DNA from: Dongia_B soli
GTDB lineage: Bacteria; Pseudomonadota; Alphaproteobacteria; Dongiales; Dongiaceae
Direction: 5' to 3'
Length of the DNA stretch: 64,000 nt
NCBI RefSeq assembly: GCF_034044715.1
Contig: NZ_JAXCLW010000001.1
Span: 186,001 to 250,000 of the forward strand
Shown here: one piece after another, positions 35,361-43,949 of the stretch
Position numbering within the stretch: the stretch's first letter is position 1
Layout: each line of letters starts with the position of its first letter
Position numbers and translations under genes: made by a program
The notes under the pieces: generated by a model
Seen by the model: the letters and a program-made list of their open reading frames with translations, nothing else
Databases searched by the model: none
Told to the model about the DNA's origin: nothing

Positions 35361-36686
35361 ATGAGCGTGACCACAGCCACGGCAACATTCCAGCCGAGAC
35401 CGACGCGCAGCAGTCGCGGCCGTTTGCGGGTGCGAACGCTTGCCGTCATCCGCTGGATCGCCGTTGCCGGCCAGGCCGCTGCATTGCTCGTGGTGCAATT
35501 CGGCCTGGGCTATCAACTCCCGCTCTTGCCCTGTTTGATCGCTGTTGCCGCCTTGGCGCTGGTTAATCTGCTGGGTCAGATCAGGCGCCGACAATCGCAA
35601 AGACTGATGACAGACCGCGAGGCAGCCTTTTTCTTTGCCTTCGATATCGTTCAGCTCGCGGTCCTACTGTATCTGACCGGCGGGTTGCATAATCCCTTTT
35701 CAGTGCTGATCCTAGCACCGGTGACGGTCGCCGCTGCCGCGTTATCCCTGCGTAGCACGATGGGTCTCGCCGCGCTATCGATCCTCAGCGTCAATGTATT
35801 GGCGATCTATCACATGCCGCTGCCCTGGGGCGACGGCACCTTTGTCCTGCCGCGAATTCTTCTGATCGCTTTGGCCATCGCCCTCGCTTTGGCTGTCATC
35901 TTCATCACCTTCTATGTGTTCCGGGTGGCGGAAGAAATGCGCCGCATGTCCGATGCACTCAGCGAAGCGCAGGCTTCACTCGATCGCGAACAGCGCCTGT
36001 CTTCCTTAGGTGCGTTGGCAGCCGCTGCAGCCCATGAACTAGGGAGTCCGCTGGGCACGATCTCCGTGATCGCCAAGGAGCTGGCGCATGATCTGCCCAA
36101 TGACAGCCCCTTTCGCTCGGATGTCGATCTGCTGCTCAGCCAAAGCGCCCGCTGCCGTGAGATTTTGAAGGAATTGTCCAGCCGGCCGGCAGAGAGCGGC
36201 GAACATCCCTTCGAAATGATCCCCGCGACCTTGATGGTGGAACTGGCTGCCGCGCCGCATCAGCAGCCGCATGTCGCCTTGCGCATCGAAACCAAGCCCG
36301 ATCCGGTCGATCCTGATGTGCCGCTGGTCCCACATAGACCGGAAATCCTGCATGCCTTCGGCAATCTGATGCAGAACGCCATCGAATTTGCCCAACGGGA
36401 AGTCAAGGTCAATGTCGCCTGGAGCCGTGAATGGCTGTCGATCGTCGTTAGCGACGACGGTCCCGGCTTTTCCGATACATTGCTGGCCCGGCTGGGCGAT
36501 CCCTATCTATCCAGCGCAGCCCGCGGTGATACTGAAAGCCGCCCCGGCGATCATATGGGGCTTGGCATTTTCATCGCACAGAACCTGATTGAGCGGACGG
36601 GCGGCACCGTCGGTTTCCAGAACAACAGCTATCACGGTGCCGAAGTTCGCGTGACCTGGCCAAGAGAGAGCCTCGAGAATGACTGA
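35361..36686 (+). CDS. regB: RegB/PrrB/ActS redox-sensing histidine kinase
   Basis: The 441-residue kinase has six membrane segments (about 30-190) and the H-box AAAHELGSPLGTIS with phospho-accepting His225. Two RegB hallmarks are present: the quinone-binding loop GGLHNPF (107-113) and Cys265 in LLLSQSARCREIL, the redox-active cysteine of the family at the same number. The HATPase region ends with GLGIFIAQNLIERTGG. It should sense quinone redox state and oxygen and pass phosphate to RegA, whose gene overlaps it by eight bases. The third of three start codons (35361) is best spaced from AAAGG. Confidence 0.94.
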   Translation: MSVTTATATFQPRPTRSSRGRLRVRTLAVIRWIAVAGQAAALLVVQFGLGYQLPLLPCLIAVAALALVNLLGQIRRRQSQRLMTDREAAFFFAFDIVQLAVLLYLTGGLHNPFSVLILAPVTVAAAALSLRSTMGLAALSILSVNVLAIYHMPLPWGDGTFVLPRILLIALAIALALAVIFITFYVFRVAEEMRRMSDALSEAQASLDREQRLSSLGALAAAAAHELGSPLGTISVIAKELAHDLPNDSPFRSDVDLLLSQSARCREILKELSSRPAESGEHPFEMIPATLMVELAAAPHQQPHVALRIETKPDPVDPDVPLVPHRPEILHAFGNLMQNAIEFAQREVKVNVAWSREWLSIVVSDDGPGFSDTLLARLGDPYLSSAARGDTESRPGDHMGLGIFIAQNLIERTGGTVGFQNNSYHGAEVRVTWPRESLEND

Positions 36687-37218
36687 AGATTCCGACAAGA
36701 CACTTCTGATCGTTGATGATGATGCGCCTTACCGCCAGCGTCTTGCCCAGGCCATGGAACGCCGCGGCTTTGCGGTGCAACAAGCGGAATCGGTGATGGC
36801 CGGAATCGCCACGGCCAAGACACAATCGCCCCGCTTTGCCGTCATCGATCTCAGATTGACCGATGGCAGTGGCCTTGATGTCGTCGCCGAGATCCATAAG
36901 AGCAATCCCGATTGCCGAGTTGTGATCCTCACAGGTTACGGCAACATCGCCACCGCCGTCGCCGCCATCAAGCAGGGCGCCGCCGATTATCTGCCCAAAC
37001 CGGCGGATGCCGATCAGGTCGAGGCCGCCTTGCTGCAGAACAAGACCGCTTTGCCGCCGCCGCCCGAACAACCGATGACAGCGGACCGGGTACGCTGGGA
37101 GCATATCCAGCGAGTCTTCGAACAATGCGATCGCAATGTTTCGGAAACGGCGCGGCGCTTACGCATGCATCGACGTACCCTGCAGCGCATCCTGGCGAAA
37201 TACGCGCCCAAGAACTGA
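36679..37218 (+). CDS. regA: RegA/PrrA/ActR response regulator
   Basis: The 179-residue regulator has a receiver with the phosphorylatable Asp57 in FAVIDLRL and Lys107, a proline-rich linker (PPPPEQP) and a C-terminal Fis-type helix-turn-helix ending NVSETARRLRMHRRTLQRILAKY. This layout is nearly invariant in RegA/PrrA/ActR. It overlaps regB by eight bases, giving tight co-expression. RegA controls respiration, carbon and nitrogen fixation genes in response to redox state; cioAB here is a plausible target but its binding site was not identified. Confidence 0.95.
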   Translation: MTEDSDKTLLIVDDDAPYRQRLAQAMERRGFAVQQAESVMAGIATAKTQSPRFAVIDLRLTDGSGLDVVAEIHKSNPDCRVVILTGYGNIATAVAAIKQGAADYLPKPADADQVEAALLQNKTALPPPPEQPMTADRVRWEHIQRVFEQCDRNVSETARRLRMHRRTLQRILAKYAPKN

Positions 37219-37299
37219 CCATTGGTCAGCTGACGGTGGGCCCGCCATTAAGCCTTTGCAATTCCAGGCGGTAATTTCTGGTTGCCTTTGTTCGTTGGG

Positions 37300-37323
37300 C
37301 GTTATATCCGATTGGGAACAACG
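37300..37323. promoter_or_regulatory. Mo-box-like inverted repeat upstream of modA
   Basis: CGTTATAT (37300-37307) and an AACG arm at 37320-37323 form the outline of the ModE-binding box (CGNTATAT-type arms), with a degenerate right half. It lies 25 bases before the modA start. ModE or MopA control is inferred from the motif and the gene it precedes. Confidence 0.5.
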
Positions 37324-37348
37324 GAACCAAGCAAAGGCCTGAGCCATT

Positions 37349-38206
37349 ATGCGCCAGTCACAGAATCAAACCGTTGAAGGAATGATGAAGCCGTTCACGC
37401 GCCGGCACCTGGTCGCCCGCATCGCCGGCATCTTGGCGATCGCTGCCGGATTGACGACCGGTATCCATGTCTCGGTCCGAGCCGACGAGCCTGTCCGCCT
37501 GACGATCTTTGCCGCCGCCAGCCTCCAGAATGCGATCGACGATGTGAATGCCGCCTTCGCAGCCAAATACCCCGCTGTCCTGAAATCCTCCTATGCCAGC
37601 AGCTCGGCTTTGGCGAAACAGATCGAAGCCGGCGCCCAGGCGGATATCTTCATTTCCGCCGATTTGGACTGGATGAAATATATCGCCAACCGCCAATTGG
37701 TCGCCGAGGGAACAGAGCACAATCTGCTGGGCAACCGGCTGGCTTTGGTCGCCAAGGCCGATGATCCGGTGAAGATCAAACTGGCCCCCTCCGTGGATTT
37801 GCATCAAACACTGGGCGATGGCCGTCTTGCCATGGGGGAGGTCAAGAGCGTTCCCGCCGGTAAATACGGCAAGGCCGCGTTGGAAAATCTCGGCATCTGG
37901 GACAAGGTCCAGGACCGCGTCGTCGCTGCGGCCAATGTACGCGCGGCCCTGAAGCTGGTCTCGCTCGGCGAAGCGAAGATGGGAATTGTCTATGAAAGCG
38001 ATGCCAAGCTCGACAAAAGCGTGCGGGTCGTCGACACCTTCCCCGAAAACAGCCATCCCGCAATCATATATCCGGCGGCCGTCACGAAATACGCCGCCGG
38101 CCGCCAGGATGGCGGTGCGGATCTCGCGAAGGCCTATGCCGATTTCCTGCGCAGCGAGACAGCGACCAAGATCTTTGCCGGCTATGGCTTCACGCCGCTG
38201 AAGTAA
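37349..38206 (+). CDS. modA: Molybdate ABC transporter periplasmic binding protein
   Basis: The 285-residue protein has a signal peptide (about 12-45, with RR and a hydrophobic core, cleavage near VRADE) and the ModA pattern: TIFAAASLQNAIDDV, SSYASSSALAKQIEAGAQADIFISADLDWM, NRLALVAK and GIVYESDA. It binds molybdate (or tungstate) in the periplasm. No modB or modC gene is next to it, so the permease must be encoded elsewhere. The start is uncertain between ATG 37349 and ATG 37382/37385. A Mo-box-like site stands upstream, and a ModE-like gene converges on it. Confidence 0.92.
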   Translation: MRQSQNQTVEGMMKPFTRRHLVARIAGILAIAAGLTTGIHVSVRADEPVRLTIFAAASLQNAIDDVNAAFAAKYPAVLKSSYASSSALAKQIEAGAQADIFISADLDWMKYIANRQLVAEGTEHNLLGNRLALVAKADDPVKIKLAPSVDLHQTLGDGRLAMGEVKSVPAGKYGKAALENLGIWDKVQDRVVAAANVRAALKLVSLGEAKMGIVYESDAKLDKSVRVVDTFPENSHPAIIYPAAVTKYAAGRQDGGADLAKAYADFLRSETATKIFAGYGFTPLK

Positions 38207-38225
38207 CGGATAACAGGCAAAATAC

Positions 38226-38258
38226 GGCCGGCTCCGCAACGGCGGCGCCGGCCTTTGT
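38226..38258 (+). terminator. Hairpin terminator of modA
   Basis: GGCCGGC/GCCGGCC (38226-38232 with 38247-38253) and an inner CCGC/GCGG stem form a long hairpin with one bulged base on each side, followed by TTTGTCATTT. It separates modA from the convergent ModE-like gene. Confidence 0.75.
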
Positions 38259-38620
38259 CATTTCCGGCTCGCGGAGTCTGGTTTTGCCGCTGCCAGGGCA
38301 TCCAGCCTTTTGAGCGACGCCGCCGCCGCCGCCTGGGCCCTGGTATCAATATCGGCAAGCCAGGCCAGGACATCGCGGCCCGCTGAGGTCAGCGCGGCGC
38401 CGCCGCCGCCGCTGCCGCCGGGTGCCTTCTCGACCAGCGGTTCGCGAAAGGCGCCATTCACTTCCTCAACCAGCAGCCAGGCGCGCCGATACGACATCCC
38501 CATCGAGCGCCCCGCTGCCGAGATCGAACCGAGATCGTCGATCAATTGCAACAGCCGGCGCTTGCCCGGCCCCAACCGGCCACCGGTTGCGAGATCCACG
38601 CGGAATGAGAGATGCGCCAT
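38258..38620 (-). CDS. ModE-like winged-helix protein lacking the molybdate domain
   Basis: The 120-residue product is only the N-terminal DNA-binding domain of ModE/LysR type, with KRRLLQLIDDLGSISAAGRSMGMSYRRAWLLVEEVN (about 20-55, winged helix) and then the Gly-rich wing GGSGGGGA. The two MOP domains that bind molybdate in full-length ModE are missing. It converges on modA. Such short proteins may repress without direct metal sensing or act with a separate Mo-binding protein. Confidence 0.85.
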   Translation of the reverse strand: MAHLSFRVDLATGGRLGPGKRRLLQLIDDLGSISAAGRSMGMSYRRAWLLVEEVNGAFREPLVEKAPGGSGGGGAALTSAGRDVLAWLADIDTRAQAAAAASLKRLDALAAAKPDSASRK

Positions 38621-38697
38621 TTATTATCGGCCTTCGAACACTGCGGAATGGCGATTCTAGTCTTCCACCAGCGCCTGCCAAGTCTTTTGCGCCACCA

Positions 38698-39957
38698 TTA
38701 GCGCGGCAGCCCCACCCGCTCCGAGGCCGGACGCGCCTGCAGCATGTTATCGATCAGTCGTCCCTGATAGAGCGACAGGCCGAGATCCTGGCCGATATCG
38801 ATCGCTTGTTGATGATCGACCCGGCAGAGAATGACGCGCTCACGGCCGATCCGGTCGATGGCATCGCGCAGTTCGCCGGCATGCCGGCCTTTGACATGAT
38901 CGATGAAGGCCGGTGTCCAGATGACTTTCACCAGATCGAAACCGAGCAGCTTGCGATCGATCAGCGGCAACATCAGATGCGGCACCGCATCGATCATCAG
39001 CTTGTAGCCGCGTTCCTTCAGGAAATCGCGGGCGAAGAGATAATCGCCGGGGTCAGAAAACACTTCGATCGCCGGAAGTTCGATGGAGATCGCACCCCGG
39101 TCCTTCTGGTTTGTAAGGCGATCGAATTCCAGAAAGTCGCGGCCGAGCACGGTCGCCAGAGTCAGGTTGAGGCTGGCATGGTTCAGCATGTCGCGATATT
39201 CGCGTTGCGCCAGCAAGGCCAGCATGCGCTGATCCAGCACCCGCGACAGATGCTGGAACAGCCATTTATCCGAGGTAACGTCGTAGCCGGGCAGCACCGT
39301 ATCCGCCAGGTAGCGCATGGAAAAGAAGATCTCATGTAAGACCACGGCCGGTCGGTTACCGGGGATCACCGCGCAGATATCCTGTCGCCGCAGCACATTC
39401 GCGAGATCGGCCCGCACAATGGCGCGTTCCAGGGCTTCCAGATTGTTGAGATCGAGGACGGCGCCGCTGCTGGCAGGCGTCTGGCTGTCGAGATGGCGCT
39501 GCGCCGTTTCGGCTGCGCACAAAACCTGCTTGCGGCCGTCATTCATCTGCTCGACGCGAGCGAAAAAGTCCGCATAGGCGGTGTTAAGATCGTACCAGGT
39601 GCAGAAATCTTCCTCGCTTTGCTCCGCGCCGTGCACGGCAAAAAGCGGATCCTCGCTGAACAGAAATCTGACCTTCAGGATGCAGGCGTCGATATCGGCG
39701 ATGGTGGCGCCCTTCGCCAGGACAATCACATTGTTGTTGTAGATCGGATAGATACCGGCATCGTATTTCTTGACCAGCGGTTCCAGCGTTTTGGCGATGA
39801 TGCGCAGATGCTGGGGGCGTTGATGATGGGGCCGCAGCAGCGAGACCTTGATTTCCACTGCCTGCCAGCCGGCACGATGACGATCGAGACGCCGGGCATA
39901 ATCCAGCAAAACCTCTTCAGCGGATAGCGTCCGCGTATCCTTGAACCACTCGACCAT
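38698..39957 (-). CDS. Degenerate GGDEF-EAL-like protein
   Basis: The 419-residue cytoplasmic product has an N-terminal part (about 1-160) with the outline of a GGDEF fold but no GGDEF motif, and a C-terminal part (about 200-405) that follows an EAL domain. The catalytic set is not conserved: the EAL tripeptide is missing, the DDFG motif has become DAVP, the LKID lysine strand reads VKVIW, and AEGVE has become CRVDHQ. The QGRLID end of the fold remains. It is therefore unlikely to make or cleave c-di-GMP and more likely binds it or a protein. It sits next to a LapG-like protease and a degenerate HD-GYP sensor. Confidence 0.75.
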   Translation of the reverse strand: MVEWFKDTRTLSAEEVLLDYARRLDRHRAGWQAVEIKVSLLRPHHQRPQHLRIIAKTLEPLVKKYDAGIYPIYNNNVIVLAKGATIADIDACILKVRFLFSEDPLFAVHGAEQSEEDFCTWYDLNTAYADFFARVEQMNDGRKQVLCAAETAQRHLDSQTPASSGAVLDLNNLEALERAIVRADLANVLRRQDICAVIPGNRPAVVLHEIFFSMRYLADTVLPGYDVTSDKWLFQHLSRVLDQRMLALLAQREYRDMLNHASLNLTLATVLGRDFLEFDRLTNQKDRGAISIELPAIEVFSDPGDYLFARDFLKERGYKLMIDAVPHLMLPLIDRKLLGFDLVKVIWTPAFIDHVKGRHAGELRDAIDRIGRERVILCRVDHQQAIDIGQDLGLSLYQGRLIDNMLQARPASERVGLPR

Positions 39958-40062
39958 GCGATCCCATCATTCCAGCGCAAACCGGCGAACGTTAATGGGA
40001 CAAGATAAATTTTGTGCTAATGGCGGGCCAAGAATTCGGCGCTTACAGCTATTTAGCCTGTA

Positions 40063-40767
40063 TCACCGGGTATGCAGCCACCACCTTTGTTCATTGATCG
40101 AATAGACCGGCTGATAGTGCTTGATGGAACTGGCCGGCACGACAGTGCCGATTTGATTATCCAGCACCATCGGCACGTTATCGACATAGACCACCAGGAT
40201 GGCATGGCCGATACCAAGGTTGAGGTCGCGCAGGGCGACGACACGCATATCTTCGATCGGCACGCCCAGGGCTTTCAGCGCCATGTATTTGGAAATCGCG
40301 AAATCCTCGCAATCCCCGTTCTTTTTTAGAAATTCGAAGGGCGTCGCCCAATAATCCTCCTGTCCCCAATTATTGATATCGAGGATATAGGGATGGAGGT
40401 TCATCTCGCGATTGACCTCCTTCAGTTGGGTTTTCAGGTCCTTTCCCTTCAATCTGCCGATCAACTCGTTCCAGCCTTTGGTGCTGCAGGTCGGCCCGTT
40501 GCAGGCCACGCCATCCTTCCACCGTTTCAGCATCGCGGTCCATTTGGGGAACTTCTTCATATTGCTGGAAGGAAGCTCGAAGGTGCCGAAAAGTTTCGGA
40601 TAGCTGCGCGCCGCCGCGGGCTGCGCCGGTTGGATCAACAGCAACAGGACAAAGGGTGCCATCAGGAGGGGCAGCAGGCTGCGCCATCGGCGCAAGCGAA
40701 GAGCGATGGCGCAGGAGCCGGCCATCCCGATACCGCCGATCAGGACGATGGTCAGCAAGGCGAACAT
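40063..40767 (-). CDS. LapG-like transglutaminase-type cysteine protease (BTLCP)
   Basis: The 234-residue protein begins with two hydrophobic segments (about 1-22 and 30-52, the second ending in PAQPAAARS, which looks like a signal cleavage region) and continues as a BTLCP domain. The triad is visible: Cys in NGDCEDFAISKY, His in GIGHAILVVYV and Asp in MVLDNQ. The DCEDFA and LDNQ patterns are shared with LapG, the periplasmic protease that releases adhesins when c-di-GMP falls. No LapD receptor with its transmembrane HAMP domain lies beside it, but a degenerate EAL protein and a degenerate HD-GYP sensor do. The ATG at 40767 follows AGGA. Confidence 0.85.
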   Translation of the reverse strand: MFALLTIVLIGGIGMAGSCAIALRLRRWRSLLPLLMAPFVLLLLIQPAQPAAARSYPKLFGTFELPSSNMKKFPKWTAMLKRWKDGVACNGPTCSTKGWNELIGRLKGKDLKTQLKEVNREMNLHPYILDINNWGQEDYWATPFEFLKKNGDCEDFAISKYMALKALGVPIEDMRVVALRDLNLGIGHAILVVYVDNVPMVLDNQIGTVVPASSIKHYQPVYSINEQRWWLHTR

Positions 40768-40894
40768 CCGGATCCTGTCACAGGGGAAAAGGCCTTCTAC
40801 CGCTTCGGTTGTATCTAATGTGCCCCTTACGGACAATATATCTGATATTCGTTATGCTAAGTCGGCACTTTGGCCAGATTGGCTCAAGAGAGCA

Positions 40895-40909
40895 TTAATT
40901 ATTCGTTAA
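40895..40909. promoter_or_regulatory. TTAA-N7-TTAA box (CtrA-like)
   Basis: A perfect TTAA-N7-TTAA match lies in the AT-rich gap (40768-41064) between the divergent LapG-like and HD-GYP-like genes. This is the consensus spacing of the alphaproteobacterial cell-cycle regulator CtrA. Motif evidence only. Confidence 0.45.
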
Positions 40910-41064
40910 TTGGTGGCCTGTGAGTATGGTGATAAAATTCGACTAAAGATCGCGCCATGCCAACGAGGCCTGGGACGACCATCCCGAATCGGGCAAGGTT
41001 GCCGAACACCGTCTGACTAGAAATGTCGGGGTGCGCGGAGTTGAGGAACAGCAGGAGAGTGACC

Positions 41065-43281
41065 GTGACGATCGGATCCGACCAGCCGGATAGCCATGGC
41101 AACCCCCCATCCCCGGCCGGTTCGGGCGGTGGACAGAATGCCGGATTGTTTGACGACACTCGGGCCCGCCCGAAATTCGACTTTCGCATCTTGTTTCCTA
41201 TCTTATTGCTGGCGTTGCTGGCGGTGGCCGGCATCTGGGCCATCAACCAATTCGTGCGCCAGGAGCAGCAACAGGAACAGACCCAGTGGCAAGTGCGCAT
41301 GGGGATCATCGCCGACAGCCGGGCGGCGGAGGTCAGTCGCTGGCTCGACCGGCAGACCAAGGACCTGATGGGCATCGCCGATAACGAGTCGGTTCAGCTC
41401 TATGTGAGCTCCATCGCCGAATTCAACGCAGCGGCGACAACCGGCAAGCAGGACCCCAACCAGCAGGATGAGAGCGCCGGCTTCAAGGAATATCTCCGCA
41501 ATCTGCTCACGGTGACTGCCGAGCGTACCGGTTTCAGCAGCAACAAGTCCCAACCGGTTAAAGCCAACGAACAGCCGGCTAGCGTCACCGGCCTGTTGAT
41601 TACCGACATGCAGGGCGGCCTGATCGCCACCTCGGCCGACGCGCCGCCTTTCGATGGGCAGGTGAAGGATTTCGTGCTGAATGTCCGCGCCGGCGATACC
41701 GGCATCAGCCCGATGTATCTCAACAGCCGCGGCAATCCCAGCCTGGTTTTCGTCGTGCCGCTCTACGCCGTGCAGTCAGATAATGCCGCGACCTCGCAGA
41801 TCGGGCGGATCGTCGGCGTGAAGGAAATCGGCAACGAGCTTTTCCCGCTGCTACGCCAACCGGGCGAGACCAGCCAGACCGCCGTCACTGCGCTGCTTCA
41901 ACGCAATGGAGACAAGGTGGTCTATCTGTCGCCCATCGCCGACGAGAAGCAGCCGATCTCACCGCTGGGATTGGAGATGGATATCGCCACGCCCAAGCTC
42001 GACGCCGCTTTCGCTGTGGAGAAGGTCAACAGCTTCGCCACGGATCGCCGGGATTACGGGGCGAAGGATGTGCTGGTTACCTCGCGCAACTTGTCCCAGG
42101 TGCCCTGGGTCTTGATGTATACGGTGAGTTACCAGGAAGCTCTGGGTGCGGCCGATGCCCGCTTCCGGCAATTGGCGACTTATCTGGGCCTCGCACTCTT
42201 GATCCTGGCGATTGCGATCATCGCCGTCTGGCGTCACGGCTCCTCGCGCCGCGCCAGCCTGGCTGCCGCACAATTCAAATCAGTAGCCAGAAAATTTGAG
42301 GAGCAGAAGGAACTGCTGCAGCTCGTCACCGACAGCCAGCCCACCAGCATCTTCATCCTCGACAGCCAAAATCGTTATCGCTTCGCCAATGCCCAGACGG
42401 CGCGACAGGCCAATCTGTCGTCTGGCGATCTGTTGGGCAAGGAAGTGAATGCCGTCTTGGGGCCTGCTGCTGCCAAGCGGTATGTCGATCTCAGCAAGCA
42501 GGTCCGTGAACTCGGCACCAGCATCACCGATGTTGCACGGCAGGAGCAGGACAACAAGCTCAAGGTGGTGCAGACCGAGCAGATCCCGCTGCGCGGCCAT
42601 GCCGGCATGGGCGATGATGTGCTGACTGTCGAACGCGATATCACCGATGTCGTCACCGAACGCGAGCGCCGCTCTCGTACCTTACAGCAATTGGTCAAGA
42701 CTTTGGTCGAGGTGGTCGATAAGCGCGATCCCTTCGCCGCCAACCATTCGACCCGGGTGGCAGCGGTCGCGCGGGCAACCGCCGTCGAAATGGGCTTGAC
42801 CGAAACCGAGATCGAAACCGCCGAAATCGCCGGCAATCTTCTCAATCTCGGCAAGATCCTGATCCCCAGCGATCTGCTCGCCAAGACCAGCAACCTGACC
42901 CAGGACGAGCTCAATCTGGTTCGCAACAGCATCCAGATGAGTGCCGACCTGCTGCGGGATATCGAGTTCGACGGCCCGGTCGTCGATACGCTGCGTCAGG
43001 CCCAGGCCCGCTGGGACGGCACCGGAACGCCTGCCCTCGCCGGGGAAGAAATCCTGGTGACCGCCCGCATCATCGCCGTCGCCAATGCCCTGGTCGGTAT
43101 GACCAGCAATCGCGCCTTCCGCGCCGCCTTGGATATCGACGACGCCATCGAGCGATTGCTGAAGGATTCGGGCAAGGCTTTCGACCGGCGCGTCATCGCG
43201 GCTCTCGTCAATTATATCGACAATCACGGCGGACGGGCCGATCTCGGCGCCATGTCGATGCCGCAAGAAGCAACCGTCTAA
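41065..43281 (+). CDS. Membrane sensor with PAS and degenerate HD-GYP domain
   Basis: The 738-residue protein has a short disordered start, a membrane helix (about 40-65), a dCache-like periplasmic domain (about 70-365), a second membrane helix (about 375-395), a PAS domain (about 415-530) and an HD-GYP-like domain (about 545-730). The HD-GYP metal ligands are lost: the HD of LLHDIGK has become LLNLGK, the HHE of HHExxDGxGYP has become QAQARWDGTGTP, and GYP itself is GTP. It should sense an external ligand and act by protein contact, not by c-di-GMP hydrolysis. The GTG at 41065 follows AGGAG; ATG 41023 is less likely. Confidence 0.85.
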   Translation: MTIGSDQPDSHGNPPSPAGSGGGQNAGLFDDTRARPKFDFRILFPILLLALLAVAGIWAINQFVRQEQQQEQTQWQVRMGIIADSRAAEVSRWLDRQTKDLMGIADNESVQLYVSSIAEFNAAATTGKQDPNQQDESAGFKEYLRNLLTVTAERTGFSSNKSQPVKANEQPASVTGLLITDMQGGLIATSADAPPFDGQVKDFVLNVRAGDTGISPMYLNSRGNPSLVFVVPLYAVQSDNAATSQIGRIVGVKEIGNELFPLLRQPGETSQTAVTALLQRNGDKVVYLSPIADEKQPISPLGLEMDIATPKLDAAFAVEKVNSFATDRRDYGAKDVLVTSRNLSQVPWVLMYTVSYQEALGAADARFRQLATYLGLALLILAIAIIAVWRHGSSRRASLAAAQFKSVARKFEEQKELLQLVTDSQPTSIFILDSQNRYRFANAQTARQANLSSGDLLGKEVNAVLGPAAAKRYVDLSKQVRELGTSITDVARQEQDNKLKVVQTEQIPLRGHAGMGDDVLTVERDITDVVTERERRSRTLQQLVKTLVEVVDKRDPFAANHSTRVAAVARATAVEMGLTETEIETAEIAGNLLNLGKILIPSDLLAKTSNLTQDELNLVRNSIQMSADLLRDIEFDGPVVDTLRQAQARWDGTGTPALAGEEILVTARIIAVANALVGMTSNRAFRAALDIDDAIERLLKDSGKAFDRRVIAALVNYIDNHGGRADLGAMSMPQEATV

Positions 43282-43305
43282 GCCAAAGCCGGTGAACACG
43301 AATCA

Positions 43306-43343
43306 CGCCGGTCCCGATAAAGGGATCGGCGCTTCGGTCTTTT
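43306..43343 (+). terminator. Hairpin terminator of the HD-GYP-like gene
   Basis: A 10-bp stem with one G-U pair (43306-43315 with 43322-43331) and a 6-base loop is followed by CTTCGGTCTTTT. It stands 25 bases after the stop and next to the end of the convergent mmcB gene. Confidence 0.65.
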
Positions 43344-43822
43344 CAAATGGCAATCGTTTGATGAGCCGGATCAGCCAGATCGACCCGCATCAGCCGCCGG
43401 CAGGCAGTCTGGGCAATGCGCAGGATCTGAGCGCGGCGGCGGGCGCTATGCAGCGGTGTCGCCGGGGCCGGACGAATGATGGCGGCGCCATGCCGGTCAG
43501 CCAGAATCAGGCCGCTTTCCCCGGGCAGGATGTCCCGGGGAAAATCCGGGGCCACAGCGAAGAAAAAGCGGTCACAGAATTCCAGATAGTCCCGCCACTT
43601 GCGGTCGGTCTGGAAATCCGCGCGGCAGCTCTTGATTTCGACAATGATGATCTGCCCCTGATCGTCGATCGCCGCCAGATCGGCGCGCCGCCCATTCGGC
43701 AAGGGTAATTCGCCCACCGCCGCGAAACCCAAATCGGCAAACATCGCCGTGACGCCGCGGCAGAGCTGCACTGCATCAATTCCGACATCGCAAACCGTCA
43801 GCGCCTGAGTTGTCACGACCAT
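43343..43822 (-). CDS. mmcB: MmcB-family DNA repair protein
   Basis: The 159-residue product matches MmcB, a DNA repair protein needed for mitomycin C resistance in Caulobacter. It keeps a PD-(D/E)xK-like nuclease pattern: Asp in RRADLAAID, then IIVEIKSCRADF with the E-x-K pair, and KWRDYLEFCDRFFFAV as a signature block. In relatives it belongs to the SOS-independent DidR/DriD response to DNA damage. It converges on the HD-GYP-like gene and is divergent from mtgA. Confidence 0.9.
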   Translation of the reverse strand: MVVTTQALTVCDVGIDAVQLCRGVTAMFADLGFAAVGELPLPNGRRADLAAIDDQGQIIIVEIKSCRADFQTDRKWRDYLEFCDRFFFAVAPDFPRDILPGESGLILADRHGAAIIRPAPATPLHSARRRAQILRIAQTACRRLMRVDLADPAHQTIAI

Positions 43823-43949
43823 TTAACCTCCTGCGGCGATCTCGGCCTTGGCAGAACCCGCCTGCAATTTAACCGATCCGGCCGGGAGAACAGCAAGCTT
43901 TACAACAGCAAGCCTTGTTCACAGGCGTCGGCCCCGCTATCAAATGGGC

